From Croceibacterium_A sp964439725 (lineage in GTDB: Bacteria; Pseudomonadota; Alphaproteobacteria; Sphingomonadales; Sphingomonadaceae), in the NCBI GenBank assembly GCA_964439725.1, contig CAYTPY010000002.1, positions 1-64,000 on the forward strand: a stretch of DNA of 64,000 nt. Direction: 5' to 3'. Below, piece by piece: positions 1 to 8,248 of this stretch. The first letter of the stretch is position 1. The number at the start of each line of letters is the position of its first letter. The position numbers and the translations under genes were made by a program. Below the pieces are notes generated by a model that was given only the letters and a program-made list of their open reading frames with translations, was not told where the DNA came from and ran no database searches.

Positions 1-1918
1 GCTCGCCCAGGATCGTGCGGCTGTCGATGCGGCTCGTCACGTGGAAGCTGATCCGAGTGGGCAGGTTGGCCTTGATGACGCCGGTGATGACGTCGACCGA
101 GGGGCGCTGCGTCGCCATGATCAGGTGGATGCCCGCAGCGCGGCTCTTCTGGCTGAGCCGCTGGATCAGCACTTCGATCTCCTTGCCGACCGTCACCATC
201 AGGTCGGCCAGTTCGTCGACGATCAGCACGATCTGCGGCAGCACCGCGTAATCGAGCTGCTCTTCCTCGACCAGTTCCTCGCCGGTTTCGGGATCGAACC
301 CGGTCTGGACACGGCGGCCGAGCGGCTTGCCCTTGGCGATCGCGGCTTTCACCTTGTCGTTGAAGCCGTTGATGTTGCGTACGCCGATGTCGCTCATCAT
401 CCGATAGCGGCGCTCCATCTCCTCGACCGCCCACTTCAGCGCGCGCACCGACTTCGCCGGTTCGGTCACCACCGGGCTCAGCAGGTGCGGAATGTCGTCG
501 TAGGTCTTGAGCTCCAGGATCTTGGGATCGATCAGGATCAGCCGGCACTGCGCCGGTGTGAAGCGGTAGAGCAGCGAGAGCAGGATCGTGTTGAGCCCGA
601 CCGACTTGCCCGATCCCGTGGTTCCCGCGACCAGCAAGTGCGGCATCGCCGCGAGATCGGCCACGACCGGCTCGCCGGCGATGTCCTTGCCCAGGATGAT
701 CGGCAGGTTGCCCTTGCTGTCGTCGAAAGCCTCGCACGCGGCCAGTTCCTTGAAGCTGACCATCTGGCGCACCGCGTTGGGCAGCTCGATACCCATCACG
801 GTCTTGCCCGGAATCGGGCTCACGCGCGCCGAAATCGCGCTCATGTTGCGGGCGATGTCCTCAGCCAGCCCGATCACCCGGCTGGCCTTGATCCCGGGCG
901 CCGGCTCGAGCTCGTACATCGTCACGACAGGGCCGGTCCGGACCGCGGTGATCTCGCCCTTGACGTTGAAATCGTCGAGCACGTTCTCGAGCAGCCGGGC
1001 GTTGCGCTCCAGCGCCAACTTGTCGAGCTTCTGGCCTTTGTCCGGCGGCGGATCGGTCAGCAGCTCCAGGCCCGGCAGCGCGTAGCTGTCGAACAGGTCC
1101 TTCTGCTGCGGCTTCCCGGACAGCTTGGCCGGGCGCGGCGGCTGCCGCGTGTCGGCGATCTCGGGCGGCTTGCGCGCCGGCGCGTCGTCGGCTTCCTCGA
1201 CCGGCGCCGCGCGTTCGGCGCGCTTGGCCCGGCTTGCTCTCGGCACGGCCTCGTCGAGCTCCCGCCCCGACGACTTGCGCCGCAGCCAATCGGGCAGCGT
1301 CATCAACCGCGCCCAGTCGAAGGCGAATACCCGGCCTGCCAGGACGCAGCCGGCGATCACGCAAAGCAGCCAGGCTCCGGCCATGGACCAGAACTGCGCC
1401 GCTTCGGGCACGCGGCCGGCCAGGGCCCGAATGCCGCCGGCGCCGAGAAGCCCGACGATCCCGCCGAGCGAGGCGGGCAGGCTGCCGACGTCTTTCGCCG
1501 CCAGGGTCAGCGCGGTGCCCAGCAGCGCCATCGCCAGCAGCAGCATGCCCAGGGTTCCCCACCAGCGGCGGCCGTGCGGCGTCTCTTCCTCGTCCGCATC
1601 GCGCCACAGCTTGCGCGCCGTCGCATAGAGCGCGGGCAGCAGCAGAACCGACACCACGCCGAAGAAGAACAGCGCCCGCTCGGCTACCCAGGCGCCCGGG
1701 CGCCCCATCCAGTTGGCGACGGGCCCGCCCGCCGCCGTCGATGCCGACGGGTCGGTCTGGGTGTAGGATATCAGCGCCAGGGCCAGGAACACCGTGCCCA
1801 CTCCCAGCACGCCCGCGCCCACCAGCTGCATGGCGCGCGCCAGCGATCGCCGGAAAGCGGCGCGCCAGTCGGCCGGCTGCACCCCTCGGTCGGAGCGCCG
1901 GATCGCGCGTGAAGCCAT
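1..1918 (-). CDS. ftsK: DNA translocase FtsK (3' end cut by window edge)
   Basis: Septal DNA pump that moves and resolves chromosome termini during division. The ATG at 1918 opens a frame that runs off the window start, giving about 639 codons of a protein that is usually near 780. The N-terminal part has four hydrophobic segments (about residues 28-190), then a polar, Arg-rich linker. The motor domain follows: Walker A GTTGSGKS at about residue 431, Walker B IVDEL at about 567, then the MATQRPSVDVITG stretch typical of FtsK. The missing part is the end of the motor and the gamma DNA-reading domain. A sigma70-like promoter lies just upstream. Family assignment is secure from the motor motifs. 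Confidence 0.97.
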   Translation of the reverse strand, partial: MASRAIRRSDRGVQPADWRAAFRRSLARAMQLVGAGVLGVGTVFLALALISYTQTDPSASTAAGGPVANWMGRPGAWVAERALFFFGVVSVLLLPALYATARKLWRDADEEETPHGRRWWGTLGMLLLAMALLGTALTLAAKDVGSLPASLGGIVGLLGAGGIRALAGRVPEAAQFWSMAGAWLLCVIAGCVLAGRVFAFDWARLMTLPDWLRRKSSGRELDEAVPRASRAKRAERAAPVEEADDAPARKPPEIADTRQPPRPAKLSGKPQQKDLFDSYALPGLELLTDPPPDKGQKLDKLALERNARLLENVLDDFNVKGEITAVRTGPVVTMYELEPAPGIKASRVIGLAEDIARNMSAISARVSPIPGKTVMGIELPNAVRQMVSFKELAACEAFDDSKGNLPIILGKDIAGEPVVADLAAMPHLLVAGTTGSGKSVGLNTILLSLLYRFTPAQCRLILIDPKILELKTYDDIPHLLSPVVTEPAKSVRALKWAVEEMERRYRMMSDIGVRNINGFNDKVKAAIAKGKPLGRRVQTGFDPETGEELVEEEQLDYAVLPQIVLIVDELADLMVTVGKEIEVLIQRLSQKSRAAGIHLIMATQRPSVDVITGVIKANLPTRISFHVTSRIDSRTILGE

Positions 1919-1945
1919 CGTTGTTCCCCTTACGTCCGCGGCGCT

Positions 1946-1974
1946 ATCATCCTCTTCGCCGGACTCGCCGTCAA
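1946..1974 (-). promoter_or_regulatory. candidate sigma70-type promoter for ftsK
   Basis: Read on the minus strand, TTGACG (1974-1969) is followed by a 17-base spacer and GATGAT (1951-1946), a 4 of 6 match to the -10 consensus, about 28 bases before the ftsK start codon. Spacing is ideal, but no transcript evidence is available. Confidence 0.45.
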
Positions 1975-1995
1975 TAATCGCTTTTTGTTCTCGTG

Positions 1996-2532
1996 TCAGG
2001 ACAGGCCGTCGATGGCCGCCCAGCGCGGCCAGCCGAGCTCGGCCGCCCGCGCCGCGTTCATCCCGCCCAGCGCGATCACCGGCGCTTCGGCCCGCGCCGC
2101 CAGCGCCAGGAACCGCTCCTTGCCCAGCCCGGCCGCTCCCGGATGCGAGCGCGTCGCGAACACCGGCGAGAGGAACATCGCGTCCACTTCGGCCCGGTTT
2201 GCAGCGTCGATTTCCGCTTCGTCGTGCACCGTCGCCAAACGCAGCCCGTTTTCGCCCGATTTATGCAGCGAATCGACGGATCCATAGGCCCCATCCGCCC
2301 CCCATTCGCGTGCCATCGCGCTCTTTCCGGCCAGAATCACCAGATGGCGGCGGGTTCGGCACCGTTTTGCCAGCTCCTCGAAGCGGGTTCGCCGCTGCTC
2401 GGGGTCGAGATGATAGTGCCTGAACACCAAACCGGAGTGTTCAGGCAGCCGATCAAGCGCTTCATTGACACCTGAATCGTTGCGCTCGTCGGAGAGCAGC
2501 CACAGGTTCGGCAGAGGCTGGCGCGAGGACAT
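1996..2532 (-). CDS. ThiE/TenI-like thiamine phosphate synthase-type protein
   Basis: A 178-residue half-size TIM-barrel protein of the thiamine phosphate synthase/TenI superfamily. The late barrel strands are recognisable: MFLSPVFATRSHPGAAGLG (compare the GPVFPT-TK loop of ThiE) and APVIALGGM near the C-terminus. The usual ThiE phosphate loop GxHLGQxD is replaced by GAYGSVDS, and the protein is shorter than ThiE (about 210), so catalysis is doubtful and a TenI-like or regulatory role is possible. It starts 21 bases from the divergent YggS gene. dxs, which supplies a thiazole precursor, is close by, but no operon links them. Confidence 0.75.
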   Translation of the reverse strand: MSSRQPLPNLWLLSDERNDSGVNEALDRLPEHSGLVFRHYHLDPEQRRTRFEELAKRCRTRRHLVILAGKSAMAREWGADGAYGSVDSLHKSGENGLRLATVHDEAEIDAANRAEVDAMFLSPVFATRSHPGAAGLGKERFLALAARAEAPVIALGGMNAARAAELGWPRWAAIDGLS

Positions 2533-2553
2533 CCGCCCGCTATAGCCCAGCCA

Positions 2554-3216
2554 ATGGAAAGTGCAGCCGCCCTACTGGCCGGTCTCGAAGACCGCATCGC
2601 CCACGCCTGCCGCCTCGCCCGCCGCGAGCGCGCCGAGGTCACTCTCGTCGCCGTCAGCAAGACCCATCCGACCGAAGCCGTAGCCCCGCTGATCGAGGCC
2701 GGCTGCCGCGTCTTCGGCGAAAACCGTGTCCAGGAAGCCCAGACCAAATGGCCCGCGCTGCGCGAGCGCTATCCCGATGTGCACCTCCATCTCGTCGGCC
2801 GGCTGCAGTCGAACAAGGCCGACGAGGCGGTGGCGCTGTTCGACGCGGTCCATTCGCTGGACCGGCCCAGCCTCGTCTCTGCCCTCGCCAGGGCGATGGA
2901 CAAGGCCGGCCGGCAAGTGCCGTGCTTCGTCCAGGTCAACATCGGGGCTGAAGATCAGAAAGGCGGCGTCGCGATCGCGGACCTGCCCGCCCTGCTGGAC
3001 CAGGCCCGTGCCGCGGATATCCCGCTCGCCGGCCTGATGTGCGTCCCTCCGCTCGGCATCGAACCGGCGCCGTTCTTCGCCCTGCTCGACAAGCTGGCCC
3101 GCGAAAACGGCCTCGAAGGCCGCAGCATGGGCATGAGCGGAGACTTCGAAACCGCGATCATGCTCGGCGCCACCCACATCCGCGTCGGAACGGCGCTGTT
3201 CGGAGCCCGCGACTAA
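2554..3216 (+). CDS. YggS/PROSC family pyridoxal phosphate homeostasis protein
   Basis: A 220-residue single-domain PLP-binding protein of the YggS/PLPBP family, which buffers free PLP and affects amino acid metabolism without a known catalytic reaction. The PLP lysine is K36 in LVAVSKTHP. Other family blocks present are FGENRVQEA, HLVGRLQSNK, VQVNIG, GLMCVPP, MGMSGDFE and the terminal RVGTALFGAR. Length is normal. It ends 4 bases before the convergent dxs stop codon, leaving no room for a conventional terminator. Confidence 0.95.
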   Translation: MESAAALLAGLEDRIAHACRLARRERAEVTLVAVSKTHPTEAVAPLIEAGCRVFGENRVQEAQTKWPALRERYPDVHLHLVGRLQSNKADEAVALFDAVHSLDRPSLVSALARAMDKAGRQVPCFVQVNIGAEDQKGGVAIADLPALLDQARAADIPLAGLMCVPPLGIEPAPFFALLDKLARENGLEGRSMGMSGDFETAIMLGATHIRVGTALFGARD

Positions 3217-3220
3217 CCGG

Positions 3221-5143
3221 TCAGGCGCGGGCTTCTTCGACCCCCGGGCTGTTGTGGCGAAGGGCGGTCAGCGCGGTTTCGACGATGTCCGGCGCGTTGA
3301 GCCTGGCCTCGTCGTACTGCCGCTCGGGAGCGTCCTGGTCCTGGAACCGGTCCGGCAAGCGCATCGTGCGTATGCGCAGGCCCGCATCGGTCAGCCCCTC
3401 GTCGCTGGCGAGAGTCAGGACATGCGCCCCGAGGCCGCCGATGCTGCCCTCTTCGATCGTGATCACCACTTCGTGCGTGGTCATCAACCGGCGGATAAGC
3501 TCGGTATCGAGCGGCTTCACGAACCGCAGGTCCGCGACCGTGGTCGACAGCCCGCGCGCTTCGAGCTGGTCCGCCGCTTTCAGAGCTTCGCCGAGGCGCG
3601 TGCCCAGCGAAAGCAGAGCGATCTTCGTGCCCTGGCGCACGATCCGGCCCTTGCCGATCTCGAGCCGCTCGGGCGTTTTGGGCAACGCGACGCCGACCCC
3701 GTTCCCCCGCGGGTAACGGAAGGCGATCGGCCCGTCGTCGTAGAGGGCGGCGGTGTGGACCATGTGGACGAGCTCGGCCTCGTCGGCCGCGGCCATCACG
3801 ATCATGTTGGGCAGCGTGGCAAGGTAGGTCACGTCGAAGCTGCCCGCGTGCGTCGCGCCATCGGCGCCGACGAGTCCCGCCCGGTCGATGGCGAAGCGCA
3901 CCGGCAGGTTCTGGATCGCCACGTCGTGCACGATCTGGTCGTAAGCGCGTTGCAGGAACGTCGAATAGATCGCGCAGAACGGCCGCATCCCCTGGGCCGC
4001 GAGTCCAGCGGCAAAGGTGACCGCGTGCTGCTCGGCGATCCCGACATCGAAGCTTCGGTCGGGGAACTTCGCCGCGAACTTGTCGAGGCCGGTGCCGCTG
4101 GGCATGGCCGCGGTGATGGCGCAGATCGTGCCGTCGCGCTCGGCCTCGGCCGTCAGCGCCTTCGCGAACACGCTGGTATAGCTCGGCGGGCCCGACGCGC
4201 CTTTGGCTTGCTCGCCGGTCACGACATTGAACTTCTGGACGCCGTGATACTTGTCGGCGCTGTTTTCCGCGGGTGCGTAACCTTTGCCCTTCTGCGTCAC
4301 GACATGGACCAGGCACGGCCCCTCCGCCGCATCGCGTACGTTTTCGAGAACCGGGACGAGCTGGTCGAGGTCGTGACCGTCGATCGGCCCGACGTAATAG
4401 AAGCCCAGCTCTTCGAACAGGGTGCCACCCATCGCCATGCCGCGGGCGTACTCGTCGGTCTTGCGGGCCGCGCGGTGGAGCGGATCGGGCAATTTGCGGG
4501 CCAGGCGCCGGGCGAGCTCGCGCAGGCCGAGGAATTGGCCTGAGCTGACCAGCCGGGCGAGATAGCCCGAAAGCCCGCCCACCGGCGGCGCGATCGACAT
4601 GTCGTTGTCATTCAGGATGACGACGAGCCGATTCCCCGCCGCCTCGGCGTTGTTCATCGCCTCGTAGGCCATGCCCGCGCTCATCGCGCCGTCGCCGATG
4701 ACCGCGATCGCCTTGCCCGGTGCGCCCGACAGCTTGCTGGCGACCGCGAAGCCGAGACCGGCCGAAATCGACGTCGACGAGTGCGCCGCGCCGAACGGAT
4801 CGTATTCGCTCTCGCTGCGCTTGGTGAAGCCGGAAAGCCCGCCTGGCTGGCGGAGGCTGCGAATCCTGTCGCGGCGCCCGGTGATGATCTTGTGCGGATA
4901 GGCCTGGTGGCCGACGTCCCAGATCAGCCGATCGGTCGGCGTGTCGAAGACATAGTGGATCGCCACTGTGAGCTCGACCACTCCGAGCCCCGAGCCAAGG
5001 TGGCCGCCGGTGCTGCCGACCGCGTCGATCATCTCGGCGCGCAGTTCGTCTGCAAGCTGGCGCAAGTCCTTGCGCTCCAGCTTTCGAAGCTCGTCCGGGG
5101 TGCCGACCGCATCGAGCAGCGGGGTTTCAGGCCGCGAAGTCAT
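3221..5143 (-). CDS. dxs: 1-deoxy-D-xylulose-5-phosphate synthase
   Basis: A thiamine diphosphate enzyme condensing pyruvate and glyceraldehyde 3-phosphate to DXP, the entry step of the MEP isoprenoid route and a precursor for thiazole and pyridoxal. The protein has 640 residues, normal for Dxs. The catalytic-site histidine region GGHLGSGLG is at about 46-54. The ThDP motif GDGAMSAGMAYEAMNNAE starts at residue 150. The transketolase pyrimidine domain shows IAEQHAVTFAAGLA and YSTFLQRAYDQ, followed by the C-terminal transketolase domain. The gene stands alone between a convergent YggS gene and an upstream Fur-family gene on the same strand. Confidence 0.98.
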   Translation of the reverse strand: MTSRPETPLLDAVGTPDELRKLERKDLRQLADELRAEMIDAVGSTGGHLGSGLGVVELTVAIHYVFDTPTDRLIWDVGHQAYPHKIITGRRDRIRSLRQPGGLSGFTKRSESEYDPFGAAHSSTSISAGLGFAVASKLSGAPGKAIAVIGDGAMSAGMAYEAMNNAEAAGNRLVVILNDNDMSIAPPVGGLSGYLARLVSSGQFLGLRELARRLARKLPDPLHRAARKTDEYARGMAMGGTLFEELGFYYVGPIDGHDLDQLVPVLENVRDAAEGPCLVHVVTQKGKGYAPAENSADKYHGVQKFNVVTGEQAKGASGPPSYTSVFAKALTAEAERDGTICAITAAMPSGTGLDKFAAKFPDRSFDVGIAEQHAVTFAAGLAAQGMRPFCAIYSTFLQRAYDQIVHDVAIQNLPVRFAIDRAGLVGADGATHAGSFDVTYLATLPNMIVMAAADEAELVHMVHTAALYDDGPIAFRYPRGNGVGVALPKTPERLEIGKGRIVRQGTKIALLSLGTRLGEALKAADQLEARGLSTTVADLRFVKPLDTELIRRLMTTHEVVITIEEGSIGGLGAHVLTLASDEGLTDAGLRIRTMRLPDRFQDQDAPERQYDEARLNAPDIVETALTALRHNSPGVEEARA

Positions 5144-5234
5144 CGGTCGCGCTTACACTCGCGATCCCGGCCTGTCGATGAACGGCTTACCATGTTTCGC
5201 TCAGGAACCATGAGAGGGCTGCACGGCGAGAAGG

Positions 5235-5696
5235 CTAGACGGCGCATTCCTCGCAAATGCCGCGAAGCTCGACGAGCGGCCGCACATCGGAGAAACCGGC
5301 ACTCTCGCCGGCCTGGCGAAGCGCACCGGTCAGACTATCGTCGTCGAAGTGCGTGGCTTGCCCGCAATCGTCACAGATCAGGAAGATGCAGTCGTGGCGG
5401 CATCCCGGGTGGGTATTGGCCAGATAGGCGTTCGCGCTCTCGACCCGGTTGGCGAGGTTGGTGCGGACGAAGAGGTCGAGAATGCGGTAAACGCTGTTCG
5501 CCGCGACGCGCTTGCCGCGCCGGTTGCCGACCGTTTCAGCGATGTCGTAGGCAGACGCCGGACGCTCTTGCGCCGCCAGCGCCTCGAACACGTCGGCGCG
5601 CATCGTCGTCCATTGCTCACCGGCGGCGGTGAGGACCCTTGCCGCTTCTTCGATCAGGCTTTCGCCCGAATGCTCGCGATGTGCATGCCCGTCCAT
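5235..5696 (-). CDS. Fur/Zur family transcriptional repressor
   Basis: A metal-dependent repressor of 153 residues if started at the ATG at 5696; the frame is open upstream to 5807, but that extension overlaps msrA and looks non-family. It has an N-terminal winged helix (TMRADVFEALAAQ, then VAANSVYRILDLF) and a C-terminal dimer/metal domain. Two CxxC pairs, C108-C111 and C148-C151, form the structural zinc site. The His-rich start (DGHAHREH) and the HDCIFLICDDCG context resemble Zur more than iron-responsive Fur, but the effector metal is inferred. Its stop is followed by dxs on the same strand after about 90 bases. Confidence 0.87.
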   Translation of the reverse strand: MDGHAHREHSGESLIEEAARVLTAAGEQWTTMRADVFEALAAQERPASAYDIAETVGNRRGKRVAANSVYRILDLFVRTNLANRVESANAYLANTHPGCRHDCIFLICDDCGQATHFDDDSLTGALRQAGESAGFSDVRPLVELRGICEECAV

Positions 5697-5731
5697 GAAC
5701 GCGATATAGGAACTTGGGCCTGCGGCGGCAA

Positions 5732-6406
5732 TCAGCCGGCCCGGAACACCGGGCTGTAGAGCGATGGGAACATGGTCTTGAGAGCCGCCACCTTCGGTGC
5801 GTCCCACCGCTTGATGTAGGGATGATTCGGGTTCTTCTTGGCGAAGTCCTGATGGTACTCCTCCGCCGGATAGAACGTCTTGGCGTTCTCGATTCCCGCC
5901 ACGATCGGCTTGTCCCAGACCCCGCTCGAGCGCATCTGCCGCAAGTAGGCCGTCGCCACTTGGCGCTGCTCTGCATTCACCGGAATGATGGCGGCGCGGT
6001 AGTGCGCCCCGACGTCGGGGCCTTGCCGGTTCTTCAGCGTCGGATCGGCAATCACCGAGAACAGCACCCGCAGCAACTGGTCATAACGAACGACCGACGG
6101 GTCATAGGTGACCTTCACCGCCTCTGCGTGGTCGGTCACGCCCGACGAAACCAGGTCGTACTTGGCGCTCGCGGCGGTCCCGCCGTGATAACCCGAAATC
6201 GCGCTGGTCACGCCCTTGGTGTGGCTGAACACCGCTTCGACGCCCCAGAAACATCCGCCGGCGAAGATCGCGGTCTTGAGACCGCCACTTTCCTTGGCCG
6301 TGCGCTGCGCCGCCGGCGCATCGAAAAAGCTCTCGGCGGCAACGGCGGGCGAGCAGGCCGCCAGCGCCAGAGCGCCCGCAGCCAGTATCGCCCGGATCCG
6401 GCTCAC
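5732..6406 (-). CDS. msrA: peptide methionine-S-sulfoxide reductase MsrA, exported/lipoprotein form
   Basis: Reduces Met-S-sulfoxide in proteins. The catalytic cysteine is C52 in AGGCFWGVEAVF, followed by GYHGG, YDPSVV and GVTDHAEAVKV-type MsrA blocks and the AEEYHQDF motif. I chose the GTG at 6406, giving 224 residues. It overlaps the stop of the preceding micro-ORF as GTGA, and it begins with a hydrophobic leader ending in a lipobox-like LAAC (C18), so the enzyme is probably a periplasmic lipoprotein. The frame is open to 6589, but the upstream part is Arg-rich and lacks family similarity. Confidence 0.93.
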   Translation of the reverse strand: MSRIRAILAAGALALAACSPAVAAESFFDAPAAQRTAKESGGLKTAIFAGGCFWGVEAVFSHTKGVTSAISGYHGGTAASAKYDLVSSGVTDHAEAVKVTYDPSVVRYDQLLRVLFSVIADPTLKNRQGPDVGAHYRAAIIPVNAEQRQVATAYLRQMRSSGVWDKPIVAGIENAKTFYPAEEYHQDFAKKNPNHPYIKRWDAPKVAALKTMFPSLYSPVFRAG

Positions 6407-6501
6407 AGCGTTTGCGAAAAGAGGTAGCCGCCGATTCCCAGCGCGGTCACGCCGAAGCCGAGAAAGAAAGAGCGGAAGAGATCGGGTGCGAAAAGGCCCA
6501 T
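6403..6501 (-). CDS. 32-residue hydrophobic micro-protein upstream of msrA
   Basis: A short ATG frame with 32 codons plus TGA. It encodes a protein with a single hydrophobic stretch (FFLGFGVTALGIGGYLF, residues about 12-28) preceded by MGLFAPDLFRS, compatible with one small transmembrane helix. Its TGA overlaps the msrA GTG start by four bases in the form GTGA, the usual arrangement of translationally coupled operon genes. No known family is recognised. It is read directly from the sequence; whether it is translated is inferred from the overlap and the protein-like composition. Confidence 0.6.
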   Translation of the reverse strand: MGLFAPDLFRSFFLGFGVTALGIGGYLFSQTL

Positions 6502-6566
6502 GAGTCGTGTCCGAAGTTCTGACGTTGTTGTCCATCGGCCCTATCCTGCTCAGCTTTGAGAGACTC

Positions 6567-6592
6567 TGAATGGCTCCGTTGGGAACCATTCA
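6567..6592. repeat. inverted repeat TGAATGG...CCATTCA
   Basis: A perfect 7-base inverted repeat around a 12-base centre lies between the purH stop and the start of the msrA operon. There is no T-run, so it is a weak terminator candidate; it could equally be an operator for the micro-ORF/msrA operon. Function unknown. Confidence 0.3.
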
Positions 6593-6624
6593 TATAGGGA
6601 CCGACGCTGCCGCGCCAAGGAGCG

Positions 6625-8214
6625 CTAGTGGCGAAAGTGGCGCATGCCGGTGAACACCATCGCGATCCCTGCTTCGTTCGCCCGAGCGATGACTTCATCG
6701 TCACGCACCGAGCCGCCCGGTTGGATGACGGCCGTAGCGCCTGCCTCGATCGCGGCATCGAGCCCATCTGCGAACGGCAGGAACGCATCCGATGCCATCG
6801 CGCTGCCTACAGTCCGCGGGGCGTCCCAGCCCGCCGCTTCCGCGGCCTCGCGCGCCCGGATCGCGGCGATACGGGCGGAATCGCGGCGGTTCATCTGCCC
6901 GGCGCCTACACCGGCGGTAGCGCCATCTTTGGCAAAGACGATGGCATTCGATTTGACATGGCGCGCCACGCTCCAGGCAAACAGCATGTCGGCGGTCTCC
7001 TGCTCGCTCGGCGTGCGCGCTGTGACCACCTTGAGATCGGCAGCCGCAACCGCCCCGTTATCGCGGCTCTGCACCAGCAGCGCCCCGGCAACCGGCTTGA
7101 CCGCCAGCCCGCTCCGGCGCGCATCGGGCAATTCGTCGATCAGAAGCAGGCGCAAGTTCGGCTTGGCGGCGAAAGCCGCGCGGGCCGCTTCATCGGCCCC
7201 TGGCGCAATGACGACTTCGGTGAAAATCTCGGTGATCGCCGCCGCAGTGGCGCCATCGAGCGGCCGGTTCACGGCAATGATGCCGCCGAACGCGGAAACC
7301 GGATCGCAAGCCAACGCCGCCCGGTAAGCTTCCTCGAGCGTGGCGGCCTGGGCGACGCCGCTGGGATTGGCATGCTTGACGATCACGGCGGTGGGGCTTT
7401 GCCCCGCGAACTCGGCCACCAGCTCCAGGGCCGCATCGGCGTCGTTGTAATTGTTGTAGCTGAGCGCTTTGCCTTGGATCTGCTCCGCTTGCTCCAGGCC
7501 GCGGACATGCGGACCGATCGGGGCATAGAGCGCCGCCGCCTGGTGCGGATTCTCGCCATAGCGCAATTCGCTGAGCAGCCGGCCGTTGACCGCCAGCATC
7601 TCGGGGAACCGCTGCTTCTGATCCGCAAAGGCGAACCACTGGCTGATCATCGAATCATAAGCTGCCGTCGCGGCAAACGCCTTCGCCGCCATCCGCTTGC
7701 GGAATTCGAGCGTCGTTGCGCCGTCGTGTTCGGCCAGCTCCTCGATCAGCAGCCGATAGTCCTCGGGATCGGTGACGATCGTCACATAAGCATGGTTCTT
7801 TGCCGCGGAACGGATCATCGCCGGGCCGCCGATGTCGATGTTCTCGATGACCTCGTCGCGCTCGGCGCCCCGCGTCACGGTCTCCTCGAACGGGTAGAGG
7901 TTCGATACCAGGAGGTCGATCGCGCCGATCTCGTGCGTTTCCATCGCGGCGGCGTGTTGCGGGTCGTCGCGGACAGCCAGCAATCCGCCGTGGACCAGCG
8001 GGTGGAGCGTTTTCACGCGGCCGTCCATCATCTCCGGAAAGCCGGTGACATCGGAGACGTCCCGCACCTGCAGCCCCGCATCGCGCAGGGCGCGTGCGGT
8101 TCCGCCCGTCGAGACAAGCTCGACGCCCCCTTTGGCCAGCCGCGAGGCAAGCTCGACCACGCCGCTCTTCTCGGACACCGAAAGCAGGGCCCGCCGGATC
8201 GCTATCTGAGTCAT
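6625..8214 (-). CDS. purH: bifunctional AICAR formyltransferase/IMP cyclohydrolase
   Basis: Catalyses the last two steps of IMP synthesis. The 529-residue length is normal. The N-terminal MGS-like cyclohydrolase domain is marked by SVSEKSGVVELA and STGGTARALRDAG. The C-terminal AICAR transformylase domain contains the KHANPSGVA motif, SAFGGIIAVNR, the RYGENPHQ block and, near the end, SDAFLPFADGLD and a final QPGGSVRDDEVI stretch. It follows the heparinase-like gene on the same strand after 34 bases and may share a transcript with rpe and that gene. Confidence 0.98.
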   Translation of the reverse strand: MTQIAIRRALLSVSEKSGVVELASRLAKGGVELVSTGGTARALRDAGLQVRDVSDVTGFPEMMDGRVKTLHPLVHGGLLAVRDDPQHAAAMETHEIGAIDLLVSNLYPFEETVTRGAERDEVIENIDIGGPAMIRSAAKNHAYVTIVTDPEDYRLLIEELAEHDGATTLEFRKRMAAKAFAATAAYDSMISQWFAFADQKQRFPEMLAVNGRLLSELRYGENPHQAAALYAPIGPHVRGLEQAEQIQGKALSYNNYNDADAALELVAEFAGQSPTAVIVKHANPSGVAQAATLEEAYRAALACDPVSAFGGIIAVNRPLDGATAAAITEIFTEVVIAPGADEAARAAFAAKPNLRLLLIDELPDARRSGLAVKPVAGALLVQSRDNGAVAAADLKVVTARTPSEQETADMLFAWSVARHVKSNAIVFAKDGATAGVGAGQMNRRDSARIAAIRAREAAEAAGWDAPRTVGSAMASDAFLPFADGLDAAIEAGATAVIQPGGSVRDDEVIARANEAGIAMVFTGMRHFRH

Positions 8215-8248
8215 GGTGGGGTCGCCTAACGGGTTGGTCCCGGTCCCG

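Noticed and set aside
41..1912. Plus-strand 623-residue open frame opposite ftsK
   Set aside because: It is His/Arg/Gln-rich, a typical antisense shadow of a GC-rich gene; the minus strand encodes unmistakable FtsK motifs.
6628..8229. Plus-strand 533-residue frame opposite purH
   Set aside because: Antisense shadow; PurH motifs are complete on the other strand.
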